Assembly: GCA_029204225.1 (NCBI GenBank)
Contig: MU831936.1
Span: 31,949 to 95,948 of the forward strand
DNA from: Diphasiastrum complanatum
Taxonomy: Eukaryota; Streptophyta; Lycopodiopsida; Lycopodiales; Lycopodiaceae
Direction of reading: 5' to 3'
DNA: 64,000 nt
Of this stretch, positions 1 through 11,329 are shown in pieces (position 1 is the stretch's first letter; the number at the start of each line of letters is the position of its first letter). The position numbers were made by a program, and so were the translations under genes. The notes under the pieces are model-generated. The model did no database searches and had not been told where the DNA came from. It saw only the letters and a program-made list of their open reading frames with translations.

Positions 1-805
1 TCATAAGTCAAACAAAGCTATCATGAAAATCATCATGTTCGATCTTTTAGCAACTAACTTTGAAATCATTAGCACTAAAGTGATTTCATAGCCAAACAGT
101 TACAAAGTAAAGTGATGTATAGAATATTCCAGCATCAAATTAAACAATGAGACATTTAGCTACTAGTGACTACAGAGAAGCATGCATACATTTTGACATA
201 ATACTGAACGCAATAAGAAGATAGATTAATTTAGTAAGTACCATGTACAAAATTAGATGATGAGAGCACAAAACAATAGCGAATGCAACCACATACTCTA
301 AACTATCTCTGAGCAACTGATAACTCTGTCTGATGCACTTCCGCTAATAAGAGTAAGCGCTAATAACAATACTCAAAACAGAGCACTAATAGAACTCTAT
401 AAGTCTTCTAAGTAGAAATAGAAGTCTTCTTCTTTCTTCTCTAGTGATCAACTATTTATACTAAAGCATTTTAGGCTTATCCAATTAGGACAACTAATTA
501 GGTCATAGGTTGCAATTGGCAGCTAGCCATAATGCGCTGTCATCCATCATCCAATTAGGACTTCTTGAAAATTTACTTACAAAGAAGTTATGGCAAGTCG
601 TTAACTTCATATCAGATGGAAGTAGTAACTATCATCCTTCGACTCCTTCGATAGTTCGTTGTCGTTGTCAAAGCCATCTGTTGAGCGATTCTCGAGTATT
701 TCCACAGACTATATAGAAGCACAAATAAACCTAAATAAATGAATGGATGTAGATTAAAGATTCATTATTTGGATGAATCACTCCCGATAGTAAAATAATC
801 CAACA
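1..805 (-). repeat. Left (3') LTR of Copia element E1, cut by window start
   Basis: This stretch aligns by eye with 18111-18896 followed by 20193-20240 and 24576-24581, i.e. with the right LTR of E1 once its two insertions are removed. It ends in CCAACA at 800-805, the mirror of the TGTTGG start expected for this LTR. The 5' end lies outside the window, so the flanking target duplication cannot be checked. No gene is supported inside it. Confidence 0.75.
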
Positions 806-1301
806 AATTTTCCTTCTACAAAACGATTGTTTGAGCTGTAAATTGGCAAGGATGGGCGTTGGAGTAGGGCGACCATGTGTGCAACAGAGTGGTGCATTGA
901 TCAAATGCCATAATCAAAGTCTGCTAAGGGTTTGTTTTTTGAGAAGGAAGGAGAAGCTTGAAAAAGAGAGAGAGAAGATGGTCGTAGGGACTCATGCGCA
1001 CCCAATCATAAAAGTGCCTATGCATTTGGAAGTAGTCTGTGGCTGAGTGAGCCATTTTTACACACAACAAGATCGATGGTTGGGATCCAAGGGAATCTAG
1101 ATCAGTGGATAAAGTCCCACCATTGGATTAAAAGTGAAGGCCTTTGAAGGAGTCGAAAAGACAGAAATGCCCTTCTTTTCATTAAAAATCTTCAACAAGA
1201 AGATCTAAAAGGGTCCATTGTTTTTTAAGACTTAAAAAATTTTCAAACTGAAGTTTATTATGTATCTGCGAAAATCCTCCCGCAAAAAGTCAAGCTTTTC
1301 T
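806..1301 (-). other. E1 3' internal remnant, no gene recognised
   Basis: The stretch lies between the E1 LTR and an E1 reverse transcriptase scrap. The first bases (GAAGGAAAATT when read on the minus strand) could be the polypurine tract. An intact Copia element would carry the rest of RT and RNase H here, over 1.5 kb, but only about 500 bp remain and I see no RT or RNase H motif. E1 therefore looks truncated or rearranged at its 3' end. Confidence 0.4.
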
Positions 1302-1493
1302 TCAATTGATGCTTTTGTTGGCCTTGTATTTGATTGTCAATATCCATTTGCAATCAACTACATTTCTATTGGCAAGCAATTTGACAATAGTCCAAGTCTG
1401 GTTCTTGATGAGAGATGAATACTCTCTATCCATAGCTTCTTTCCAAAGTTTGGAATCTGTTTGACTAAGTGCTTCTTTGACAATAATCGGCTT
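1302..1493 (-). pseudogene. E1 Copia reverse transcriptase N-terminal fragment
   Basis: Minus-strand translation gives EALSQTDSKLWKEAMDREY followed by a SLIKNQTW and a CKWI motif, the characteristic start of the Copia RT domain (consensus W..AM..E..SL..N.TW). The upstream half of the same protein is at 12914-13173; the two join exactly at the GGCTT target duplication of element A. The RT palm with YVDD is absent, so this is a dead fragment. Confidence 0.85.
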
Positions 1494-2380
1494 TGTGAAA
1501 AATCCAGCAACTTCACACGTGTGGGGAACCACAACAAAAGTGTGAATGATCTTTACCATGCTTTATGGTGGCACACAGATCACCTGCAGAGTAATACTAC
1601 AATCTACCAAATTTTGAGGCCAAAGCACAATCTAGAATGCTATAGATCAAAGCTAAATTAATTCAGAGAAAGTACACAAGCAAAATAATGTATGAAGAAT
1701 GCACCAATCTCGAGTTAGAGAGAGAATACAATTACAAGCAAAAATTGTGCGATATCCAATTTTGACATTATGACCTTACCAAAGCTTGATTCATCATTAA
1801 AAATAAATGAGAACCATATGTACATATATAGGAGAGCCTTAGCTCGTGGTTCTACTAGCATGCAATGCATTTCCTACACCTATTCAAGTGTAAACTACCA
1901 CCATATTGACACCTAACAACTTGCATGCAGAAATTGCACCTAACTTCTACGTACTTTCTCCAAATGTCAATTTCTCAACTATGAACCTATCATTCTACTT
2001 GCATGTGTCCATTAGAACATTTGCATGCTATGCATGTCTCAATAGAAACTTAGGACAATGCATTTATGATGGCTCAAGCTCCTACAAGGCCATATTAGAC
2101 CATTTCTATGTATAAATCTACATGCACATCAATCTAGACACTGTGAACATTGTTGCATGTCATACTAGACCAACTAGACATTGTGAACATTGTTGCATGT
2201 CATACTAGACCAACTAGACTTTATGCATGTCAATGGAACTTGATCTACCTAACTCAAACTCACCCTATTCTACAAGCATATGTGCACAATTCACACCCCT
2301 TGATATGTACAATCAATTTACATGGGTAGGACCCCCAAAATCAATATATACAAGATAGATATGTTTTACAAATCTTCACG
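1494..2380 (-). repeat. 3' LTR of element A
   Basis: Starts TGTGAAAAATCCAGC and ends CTTCACG, where the partner LTR ends CTTCACA. At 887 bp it is longer than its 809-bp partner, in part because of a tandem duplication of about 40 bp at roughly 2133-2212 (unit contains TGTGAACATTGTTGCATG). Short open frames inside it are not genes. Confidence 0.85.
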
Positions 2381-3387
2381 CTCCTTAAAATATACCTATA
2401 TGATATTGATAAAGATCTTTTGTGTGTGGATTCTTTGTTTTGCATTTGAAGTGAAGATGATCAAAGAATCCATCATAGCAGCATGCTTACCAAATCCACA
2501 ATAAGATCTCTTTGATAGAAATCTTTTCCAAATGCCTTTGAAAAATATTCCACCAATCTGTCACTACGTTGATATGCCTCCTCCATGTTTGATACTGATC
2601 TCGGATTTGAGAACTCCACATGCATGAAGATGGCTGTAACAAAATCTGAAAAATCCAAGGCTTTCATGCCTCCTCATGACCACAAAGATCATATAGATCA
2701 GGATTATACCATGAGCAATATTCAAGATTAAGCACACTAGCGTTATTAGTTCAAACACTATGAACTCTATCCAAAGTGGATCTAATCTTGAAACCAAACT
2801 CTAACTTGATCTCATTGAGGCTAAATACTTTGTTAAGGATGTAAGTGTCCTCATTTGATGTTTCACTTACTCTCAAAAGAAGTTCACAATATGCCTCAAA
2901 ACATGAAAAAAACTCCTCTATGAGAACTAAACTCATTCTTGCTCTTACTCAATTTAAGAGCATACAAATGATGATACAATATCTTGCTTTCTAGATGTTT
3001 TGGAAACATAATTAAGTCACCAATGACAAGAATTAATTCCAAACTAAAGACCTCATTCAAAACTAGAATAGTCTTACTTGATCCTTGAGATGAACAAATC
3101 TCAACTAAGCAAGATACAACATCAACCAAAGAAAGAGAATCATAGGTGAGTACAATAGAATGAATATCACCTCCCCTTATCATTTCTTTTCCATGAAATA
3201 AGAAACACAAGGACTCAACCTTGTACAATGAAGATCTCCTTGGATATGCATGTTGAGGATACTCCTCCTCAAACCTCGACCCCATCATAAGTTGACTTTT
3301 CTCCATAGAATAAACTTTTGATACAATTAGAGACACTGTGCTCTCGGCCCCTTCCAAGATTGAAGATAGATCTTCATAATCAATAAC
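2381..3387 (-). other. Unclassified 3' region of Copia element A
   Basis: This lies between the integrase C-terminal fragment and the 3' LTR, where RT and RNase H belong. I see no RT or RNase H motif. The minus-strand frame contains segments such as RGGDIHSIVLTYDSLSL and EDTYILNKVFSLNEIK that recur, diverged, in element F at 53073-53830 (RQVSGGIHSNIFSHASLSL; EDTYILEQVFSLNKIK). The last part also matches at the DNA level near both LTRs (ATCCATCATAGCAGCA). It is a family-specific segment, coding status unknown. Confidence 0.6.
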
Positions 3388-3651
3388 TTATCCATGCTCA
3401 AACACTTTTGAGATAGAGAGTGTAAAGGCTATGTAGCCTTCCTTGGTGGATAAACATCCAACCATGATCCATAAGCTTGGATCACCATCCTTCCTTGCTT
3501 CCAAGAAAACACATGCAAAGCAATAATCTTCAAGAACACTAAGGTACACAACCTTAGGCTTATAGTTGAACAATACTCCATATAGTGCAGTCCGTCCAAT
3601 AGCTCCATAACTCAAAAAAGCTTTGCATGATGGAAAATACACATGCACCAT
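3388..3651 (-). pseudogene. Element A Copia integrase C-terminal fragment
   Basis: The minus-strand frame reads GRTALYGVLFNYKPKVVYL, then a Cys-containing CFAC stretch and STKEGYIAF. This fits the Copia integrase C-terminal pattern (RTP.E.LF..KP...LRVFGC, then GYS...KGY). The catalytic integrase core that should precede it is absent; pre-integrase begins only about 60 bp upstream at 3715. Confidence 0.7.
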
Positions 3652-3714
3652 AAAACTTGAAGAGACAAGACATAGCCAATTGTTACATGTGGAACCATCA
3701 ATAAGATTAGAAAA

Positions 3715-4568
3715 TCAAGAGGCATCTCTCTTTCTTAGAGATGAAGAAAGGTGAGCATCCAATTGTTCCAACTCCAAAGGATGTTTTGTCTTGGTAGAAG
3801 ACATCAAATATGGATCCACATGTGATTTTGCCATAGAACAAGCCACTCTTGGCTTGATCTCCTTGACCATAATAGACATAGACTTGAAATTGGAAACATG
3901 CAAATTCCTATGCCATAATTCCTTCTTGGAAACACAAGTCATCAATGCAACATCACAAATACTTGCATTCTCTTACAAATCTAGCTTGAAAATGCCACCA
4001 TATCTTGATCCACATGCTAGGATCTCATCACCTTTATTTATGAGACAATTATTGACATTGAATTCCACTTCAAAACCATCATCAAATAACTTTCCAACAC
4101 TAATCACATTCTTTGTGAGATTAGGAACATAAAGTACATTGAAAATTGATAAACTCATAGAAGATGTAAGATTCAAGGAACAAATTCCAACTCCTTCAAT
4201 TGAACATGCATCACCAACAGCAGTGTATATTGATTCTTGAAGTTCTTGATAAGATTCAATAGAAATAAAAGAACTCTTGGAGTAACTCATATGAGTTGTG
4301 GCTCCACTATCAATATACCAAGATACATCATTAAAGGGTAAAGAGGAGAAACTAGACATCATAAGAGATGCATCTCCTTCACTTGCATGTGAGTCTTCTA
4401 TAATAATATTGGCTTGATCTTCTTGAGTCTTCTTCTTGAAAATAGAAGAATGAGTTGAATTATCTTCTACTCCTCCATAGTCTTTGTCCTTTGCTTTGTC
4501 CTTTGATTTGTCCTTGGAGAAGGCTTGAGAGTATTTGTTCTTGCTCCTCCCTCTTGACTTGTCCTTGG
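3715..4568 (-). pseudogene. Element A gag end, protease and pre-integrase
   Basis: Read on the minus strand from 4568: a lysine-rich gag tail (DKSRGRSKNKYSQ), the aspartic protease motif WYIDSGATTHM with the flap-side FNVLYVPNLTKNVISVGKL, then, after a frame change near 3970, the pre-integrase motif LWHRNLHVSN. The gag frame continues across the element B insertion: upstream GHDKAHFAK ends at 10696 and DKSRGRSK resumes at 4563, with CTTGG duplicated. The frame changes make it a pseudogene. Confidence 0.82.
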
Positions 4569-5766
4569 TGTTGGAGAAAGAGGGTTTGTAAGTGTGAGAA
4601 ACAAAAAATAGCTTGAAAAGAAAACGAACACGAACAGAAGCGAACTCAAAACTCAAACGAGAAATGAACTCGAACAAAAAATGTTCATGCGCAGCGGAAT
4701 GAGCTATATAACTCTTTCCCAAAGCATGACTATCATAAACGAACAAAACATTAGTGATAGAAATCACGGTCGATCTGATTACGTAGCCAAACATTAAGCA
4801 ACAAAACATCAGAAGAATAATTTGTCGTGAACAACTAGACAAATTATTAGTCATGAATGATTCGCGAAGAGCTAGACTGAGCTCGACTGATAATCAGTCG
4901 CGAATTAGTCGCAAAGAGCAAGACTAAATATTAGTCGCCAACAGTTAGACTAATAATAATTCGCTAAGAACAGATTACTAGATTGAGCAATAAGAGAGTC
5001 AGACAGAATGTAGAAAAGCATAACAATATTGACACAAATCTGAATGCAGAATGAGACAAGGCTGTTATTAGATTAAGTATAGCAAAATATACATGTCAAT
5101 AATATTGTGGAGCCGAGTGCTGTACAAAGCTAATTCAATCTATAAAAGGAAGGAACTTGTTACTGACAATACAAAAGACTAAATGCGCAAGGCATCTACT
5201 TTGTCTATCTCTGATAATCTTCAGATGCTATTATTTTCTCTCTCTCTCTCTCTCTGAATACGCAAATGGTATTCAATATATACACAATTTTACAAGTGTG
5301 CAGATGAAGAAAGTACAAAGTGGATGTGCTGTCTGTAGAAGATCGTGGGTGGCTATTGTCGTTGTCAAATCTGTTAGCATAGTTGCATGGGATGAGCGTG
5401 AAAAGGCCGCGACGTCAGCCTTTGCTGAAATGAACAATGGTGAAGATGCAAAAAATGCGACACTTTGACAAAATGCCTTAGGATTTGATTTACAGGGTGC
5501 CTCCGCTTTTCCAAGGGCACCTTTGGCATTTTTGTAAGGCAGTGTCGTCTTTTTTGTCTGTCACAAATCATGTGTAAAAACACTGTCGCATTTTTCACCT
5601 TTTTTGCCTGTGGAAATTTACTTGTATTTATGTAGATAGTCGAGTTTTTCGCCTGTCTTATATTACATGTAAGTATGCAGACCGTGCGACAACATGAGTA
5701 AAAATGCAGCATGAATGGAGGTAAATTAAAATAGGATTTAGGAGAGTAGAGGAGATAAATCCAACA
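4569..5766 (-). repeat. 3' LTR of element B
   Basis: 1198 bp, TGTTGG...CCAACA. It contains a short CT repeat at about 5239-5256 that its partner lacks. The partner LTR at 9483 differs by scattered substitutions and small indels, e.g. an extra 30 bp around 10030-10060, so insertion was not recent. Confidence 0.9.
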
Positions 5767-5773
5767 CCCCCCC
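5767..5773 (-). other. Polypurine tract of element B
   Basis: A run of seven C directly right of the LTR end CCAACA; read on the minus strand it is TTAGGGGGGG followed by TGTTGG. This is the standard plus-strand primer position. Confidence 0.8.
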
Positions 5774-6468
5774 TAATCTGGATCCATGAATGCCTTGATC
5801 TTCAGACTGAGTAATGCACAAAATTTGTTGTGTACATTAACACTTAATGCCTTTGTGAATATATCTGCAACCATGTCCCACATTCTGTAGTACGTTAAGC
5901 TCACCTCCTTGTTGAGAACCTTGCCCCTGATGTAGTGATATTTCAATGTGCTTACTCTTAGAGTAAAATCTAGGGTTGGCCGATAAGGCAATATCACTCT
6001 GATTATCACAGAAGAAAATTGTGGGGTTGTACAAATACAAATTAATGTCTGAAAGTAATTTTTTCAACCAAAACAATTTCTTAATAGATTGAAAAACAAC
6101 AATGTATTCTGTTTCTGTAGAAAAAAGTGCGATAGAGGTTTGCTTACAAATGTTCCATGAGATAGGACCGCCGTTGAAGACAAATGTAAATCCAGATGTG
6201 GACTTACGATTGTCTACATCTCCTCTCCAGCTTGCATCAGAATATCCACTGAGCTAATAAAGATTGTCATTGCTGACATTTCCATAGCAGATGCACTGGT
6301 CTATGGTAGCTCAAATATACCTCATGACTCTTATGAGAGCCTTCCAATGGATAATGCCAGGATTAGCCATATACTGGTTGAGTGAGCTTACTGCAAAAGA
6401 GATATCTTTTGAATCCTTGTCGATGAGGAATGTGTTGATCCTCTGAGACCAAGCTCTGATAGACTGTT
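5774..6468 (-). pseudogene. Element B RNase H with RT thumb remnant
   Basis: The minus-strand frames give GLKQSIRAWSQRINTFL (end of the RT palm region), then directly SLNQYMANPG and HWKALIRVMRY, SGYSDASWRGD, RKSTSGFTFVFNGGPISW, ET.YI and FFCDNQSDIALSANP, ending in a VADIFTKAL-like motif. These are Copia RNase H signatures. The roughly 200 residues that normally hold YVDD are deleted between NTFL...KDISFAV and SLNQYMANPG, and several stops interrupt the rest. Confidence 0.85.
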
Positions 6469-6909
6469 TCAAGCCGTCTTCATAACTTCCAGAACGTATC
6501 CTTCGGGCTCGATCATGTAGATGTATTCTTGTATAACTCCATTCAGATAAGTTGTTTGTACATCAAGTTGATGTACCTCAAGGTCAGCAGCTGCAGCATA
6601 AGACAGGAGTGCTCGGATCGATGAATGCTTGACTATTGGACTGAAAGTCTCGTTGTAGTCAATGTTGGGAATCTGAGTGAATCCTCGTGCTACCAATCTT
6701 GTCTTTCTTCAATAAATTGCTCCGTTGGAATTGTATTTGATCTTAAATATCCATTTGCAATAAATGATATTGCAACCAATAGGAGCTTCGACTAGTGACC
6801 ACGTCCGGTTCTTAATTAGAGAAGAATACTCTCTGTCCATAGCTTCTCTCCAGAGATCAGAGTCTGGTTGGCTGAATGCCTCTTTGACTGTCGTCAGTTC
6901 CTGTATCAA
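6469..6909 (-). pseudogene. Element B reverse transcriptase N-terminal part
   Basis: From 6909 on the minus strand: SQPDSDLWREAMDREYSSL, NRTWSLVEAP, CKWIFKIKY, then after a frame break ARGFTQIPNIDYNETFSP and LDVQTTYLNGVIQEYIYM. These are Copia RT fingers and the first catalytic Asp region (QLDV..A.LNG), here with TTYLNG. The YVDD palm is lost (see the RNase H entry). Confidence 0.85.
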
Positions 6910-7143
6910 GAGACATGTAGACTCAGGAGTATACCTTGTGGGCTATGTGTGCGCTCGGCTTGATCTTCTAGGAGGATTCGACTAATGAACCACTCCTAGG
7001 ACTTGTTGCTGGACTGTAGCAACAACGTCTTCGTCTGATTTGCTGTCAATGGACATGCCTAAGCTAGAAGCTCAGACAGTCATGTCAATGGAAGGTGATG
7101 AAGGTTCTCCTGAAGCAATATCCTTGCCTTTGATATCGGTGAA

Positions 7144-8092
7144 CTAATCCTCGATAAAGACTGTATTCCGGCTATACAAGATTTGTTGGATATCAGGATC
7201 ATACAACTTGTATGTATTATCAGATGAAGTATATCCAATTAGGATGGTCTTGAGACCTTGGAAGTCCAATTTCTTCCTCGTGTTTTTTGGGATCTGCATG
7301 TAGGCAACGCATCCAAGCACTCTTAGGTTCTTCACAGAAGGCTTAGAGCCTGTCCACACCTCGTGGGGTATCTTGTCTGAGAGGGCCTTGGTCGAACATT
7401 TGTTCTGGACGTAAGCTACAGTGGAGACAGCTTCAACCTAGAATCTCTTGGGCAACAATGTATGTGCTAACATACATTTGGCTGATTCAACTAGAGTACG
7501 GTTCTTCCTATCGGCTAAGCCATTAGACTGAGGACTGTAAGGAGTGATGAATTGTTGCTCAATGCCTTGGCTTTGGCAGTACTCCTTAAACTCGGTAGAG
7601 ATATATTCTCCACCATTGTCTGACCTTAGGGCCTTGATCGTCCTTCCAGTCTCCTTTTTTGCATGCTCCTTGAAGATTTTAAAGCAGTTGAAGGCTTCTG
7701 ATTTCTTTTTTAAAAAGTACACCATTGTCCTTCTGGAAAATTCATCAATAAAAGTTATACAATACTTTGCATCCTTCCTTCAGCGAAGGAATTTTCATCG
7801 GGCCGCAAATGTCTGAATGTACAATGTCTAACAATCCTCTAGCAATATGCTGATGGCTTGATTTAAATGGTTTATTAGTATGTTTACCAACTAGACAGTC
7901 TTGACAGACAGGTAACTCGACTTTATCACGAGGATAGTGGAGATCAAGAACAATAGATTGTCTAGACATTTGTTGTACAACAACATGATTCAAGTGACCA
8001 AGTCTATAATGCCAAAGTGAATTTTTATTTGCATGGATAGAAGTACTGGGCGCCTGACTAGAGATTGAAAAGCAATGACTTAATTTATACAA
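7144..8092 (-). pseudogene. Element B integrase
   Basis: Minus-strand pieces: pre-integrase LWHYRLGHLNHVVVQQMSR with the zinc-binding CQDCLVGKHTNKPF (7745-8092), DIVHSDICGPM, then the core ALRSDNGGEYISTEFKEYC and TPYSPQSNGLADRKNRTLVE (7438-7725), then the C-terminal NLRVLGCVAYMQIP, LIGYTSSDNTYKLYDP (7144-7359). In NGLADRKNRT the usual catalytic Glu of NG.AER.NRT is Asp. Frameshifts separate the three parts. Confidence 0.88.
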
Positions 8093-8149
8093 GTATCCAT
8101 GCCTCTTTCCGAGTGCTAGGATATTGCCTGTCCTATCAACTACTTTGCA

Positions 8150-8515
8150 TTAATCACATTCAAATTCTACTCTATGTCCTAGATCTGTGATTCTGCTTAC
8201 AAAGAGCAGATTCATAGACAAAATTGGTACATATAGGACTTTAGAAAGTAGCTTAGATTGATCATTTGCAAAGCTCAATCTCACAGTACCTTCACCTTTA
8301 ATAGCTTGTGTGCTATTGTCTCCAAGGTGAACATATTTCTTGGTACTGTAAGGTGTATATGACTCGAAACAACCAATGAGGCTGGTCATGTGCTGAGTGG
8401 CTCCGGAATCTAGGAACCAAGAACTGTCACCAGATGCTCCTTGATGGCTGGTCATGAAGGCATCATGACCCACTTCTTGAATAGGTTGTGGAGCTTCTGC
8501 AACTGCATTTTCCAC
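8150..8515 (-). pseudogene. Element B protease region
   Basis: Minus-strand frame reads SSWFLDSGATQHMT with VHLGDNSTQAIKGEGTV and LSKVLYVPILSMNLLFVSR. This is the Copia aspartic protease with an intact DSGA active site. The gag zinc knuckle just upstream (8520-8640) is in broken frames. Confidence 0.85.
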
Positions 8516-8644
8516 TTGATTCGACTGCCCCTTGTTGTTGTTCTTTGCTTGCAGTATCCGACAATCTTGGATTTAGTGGTTGTTTCGCTTGTAGTATCTG
8601 CAGAACAGCTTCTTCTTCGTCTGCAGATTTGATTGTTCTTTGTG

Positions 8645-9300
8645 CTATGATGGTTTCTGGTCTGGCTTTGATTGCTTCAGGACTTTTTTCTTCTTCTGCT
8701 TAGTTGTGCTCTTATTGGTGTATAAAGCGTGAGAATCAACTGAGAAACTTGAGGCTTTGTTCCTCCACGTGTCTTCCTGCAACAACAGAGTAATGACTCT
8801 CGAAAGAGTCACTTCTGGATGTGTCGTGATGATCATCACCCAGCTGTCATATGAGCTTGGCAAGCTTGTAAGCAGTTGCATCACTGTGTCTTGATCGTCT
8901 ATGACAGATCCGACAGTGGCCATTTGCCTTAGTAGGTTCTTGAACTAATTGATGTGATTCTATAGGGAATCACCATTTTCCATCTTGAGGGAGTAAAATT
9001 TCTTCCTAAGATGTAGCTTGGAAGCTATATCTCACACTTCGTATAGTGTGCTCAAGATGTCCCAGACTTCTTTCGGTGTTTGGGCCTCGGATACATGGCC
9101 GATCTAGGTATTCGTAATGTTGAGGATGATCAGCGCGAAAGCCTTTCCATCCTTCAGCTTCCATCTGGTGATTGTTGCGTCGTCTGCTTCGGGTTTCGCT
9201 TCTGCACCTGTATCAACGTCATACAATTCTTTAGCCATTAGTACAGTTTTCATCTTAAATTTTCACAAATGGTAATTGGCTCCATCAAGCTTGTTCATGA
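8645..9300 (-). pseudogene. Element B gag
   Basis: Minus-strand frames give KLDGANYHL-type gag N-terminus near 9290, WKLKDGKAFALIILNI, QTPKEVWDILSTLYE, then DQDTVMQLLTSLPSSYDSWV and TLSRVITLLLQEDTWR (8645-8923). This is the UBN2-type Copia gag. In-frame stops occur near 8945 and 9035-9105. Confidence 0.8.
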
Positions 9301-9469
9301 TAGGACTGGCTTTCCATTGGGAATCCATGTGGAAGATTAGTCTAAGTGATAGAAAAAACTATTAGTGACTTAAGTATGAAAATCTGGTACTAAATTACAG
9401 AACAAGAAGACAATTACTCATTCGGCTAGTAGAGTCTTATACTGTGGAAGCTTATCAGGCTACGAAAAT

Positions 9470-9482
9470 AGCTCTGATACCA
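9470..9482 (-). other. Primer-binding site of element B
   Basis: AGCTCTGATACCA read on the minus strand is TGGTATCAGAGCT, complementary to the 3' end of initiator Met-tRNA, directly beside the 5' LTR. Confidence 0.85.
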
Positions 9483-10690
9483 TGTTGGAGAAAGAGGGTG
9501 TGTAAGTGTGAGAAACAAAAATTAGCTCGAAAAAAAAAAGAACACGAAAAGAAGCGAACTCGAAACTCAAACGAGAAACGAACTTGAACAAAAAGTGTTC
9601 GTGCATAGCGGAATGAGCTATATAACTCTTTCCCTAAGCATGACTATGCCTATTAGAAATGAACAGAACGTAAGTGATAGAAATCAAGGTCGATCTGATT
9701 ACGCAGATAAACATTAAGCAACAAACATCAGAAGAATAATTTGTCGCGAACAGTTAGACAAATTATTAGTCGCGAATGATTCGTGAAGAGCTAGACTGAG
9801 CTCGATTGATAATCAGTCACGAATTAGTACGAAGAACAAGACTAGATATTAGTTGCCAACAATTAGACTAATAATAATTCGCTAAGAACAGATTACCAGA
9901 TCGAGCAATAAGAGAGTCAGATAAAATGTAGAAAAGCATAGCAATATTGACACAAATTTGAACACAGAACGAGACAGAGCTGTTATCAGATTAAGTATTG
10001 CAAAATATACATGTGAATAATGTTGTGGAGCACAAGACAATAGCTGACGAAACCGCGTGCTCTACAAAGCTAATTCAATCTGTAAAAGGAATGAACCTGT
10101 TATTGACAATACAAAAGAATCAATGTGCAAGGCATCTACTTTGTCTATCTCTGATAAGCTTTTGATGCTATTATTTTCACACTCTCTGAATACACAAATG
10201 GTATTCAATATATACACAATTTTATAGGTGTGCAGATGAAGAAAGTACAGAGTGGATGTGATGTCTGTAGGAGATCGTGGGTGGCTGTTGTCGTTGTCAA
10301 ATCTGTTAGCATAGTTGCATGGGATGAGCGTGAAAAGGCCGCAACGTCAGCCTTTGCTGAAATGAACGTTGGTGAAGATGCAAAAAATGCGACACTCTGA
10401 CGAAATGCCTTAGGATTTGATTTACATGGTGCCTTCGCTTTTCCTAGGGCACCTTCGATATTTTTGTAAGGCAATGTCGCCTTTTTTGCCTATCACAAAT
10501 CACGTGTAAAGACATAGTGTCACATTTTTTGCCTATGGAAATTTACTTGTATTTATGCAGACAGTCGAGTTTTTTGCCTGTATTATTTTACATGTAAATA
10601 TGCAGATTGTGCGACAACATGAGTAAAAATGCAGCATGAATGGAGGCATATTAAAATAGGATTAGGAGAGTAGAGGAGATAAATCCAATA
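9483..10690 (-). repeat. 5' LTR of element B
   Basis: 1208 bp, TGTTGGAGAAAG...CCAATA, the partner of 4569-5766. The terminal CA has become TA. Confidence 0.9.
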
Positions 10691-10695
10691 CTTGG

Positions 10696-11329
10696 CAAAG
10701 TGAGCTTTGTCATGACCACCATCCTTGAAAGTGTGTTGATCTTATGACCACCATCCTTGAAAGTGTGTTGATCTTCAATAGCTTGTTCTTTTGTCTGCAT
10801 TCTTCAGCAATAAGAATATCATTAAGAGCCTCCAAAGTTGGTAACTCCTCCATGATAGCATAAGTTTGCACAAGATTTGCATACTCTTCTCTAAGTCCAT
10901 TAAAGACTACTTGAACAAAGTTCACTATTCTCTACGGTATCTCCTATGCTTGCTATTTCTCTATAAAGATCTTTACTCTCATTACAAAACTTGAAGCACT
11001 TTCATCAACTCTTTGAAAACCAAAAAGATCTGATTTCTAAGAGTAAGAAGTCTTGATGTGATCTTTGCTTCAAAAATGTTCTTAAGGGTTTCCCAAGTCT
11101 GCTTGGCTGAGGTACATGAACTTATGTTGATGATATGAAAAGCAATTCTTGCTCTCTTCTTGAACCTCTGAGCCTCATCACAAGCTTCAGGCTCAACTTC
11201 AAATCCTAATATTATGTCCATTACACCATAAAGAACCAAGAATGATTCTATCCTATCCTTCCAAACTGAATAGTTGGAGGTATCTAGTCTCTCACTAGTT
11301 TCAAAGAGAAAATCTCCTATAGATGCCAT
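10696..11329 (-). pseudogene. Element A gag, N-terminal and middle part
   Basis: Starts at ATG 11329 on the minus strand with MASIGDFLFETSERLDTSNY, followed by a KRARIAFHIINI and a QTWETLKNIFEAK motif; after a frame break near 10950 it continues VVFNGLREEYANLV and LEALNDILIAEECR (10710-10925). This is UBN2/Copia gag, closely related to gag in elements F (54871) and G (50143). A 42-bp tandem duplication at about 10702-10780 (unit containing TGACCACCATCCTTGAAAG) disturbs the frame just before the B insertion. Confidence 0.82.

Larger units (their letters stand above)
4569..10690 (-). mobile_element. Copia element B, complete ends, nested in element A gag
   Basis: LTRs at 4569-5766 and 9483-10690 both run TGTTGGAGAAAG to a CCAACA/CCAATA end. 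CTTGG flanks the element at 4564-4568 and 10691-10695. A seven-C run next to the left LTR is the complement of the polypurine tract, and a Met-tRNA primer-binding site adjoins the right LTR, so transcription runs on the minus strand. Inner order is gag, protease, integrase, RT, RNase H, as in all Copia elements. Many stops and frameshifts, plus loss of the RT palm, make it defective. Confidence 0.92.

Noticed and set aside
1906-2115. Plus-strand open frame of 69 codons
   Set aside because: It lies inside the LTR of element A and is not kept open in the partner LTR at 12540-12730.
9470-9482. tRNA-like match (TGGTATCAGAGC and variants, also at 12091, 17987, 21667, 49553)
   Set aside because: Each is only the 12-14 bases complementary to a tRNA 3' end beside an LTR, i.e. 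a primer-binding site and not a tRNA gene.
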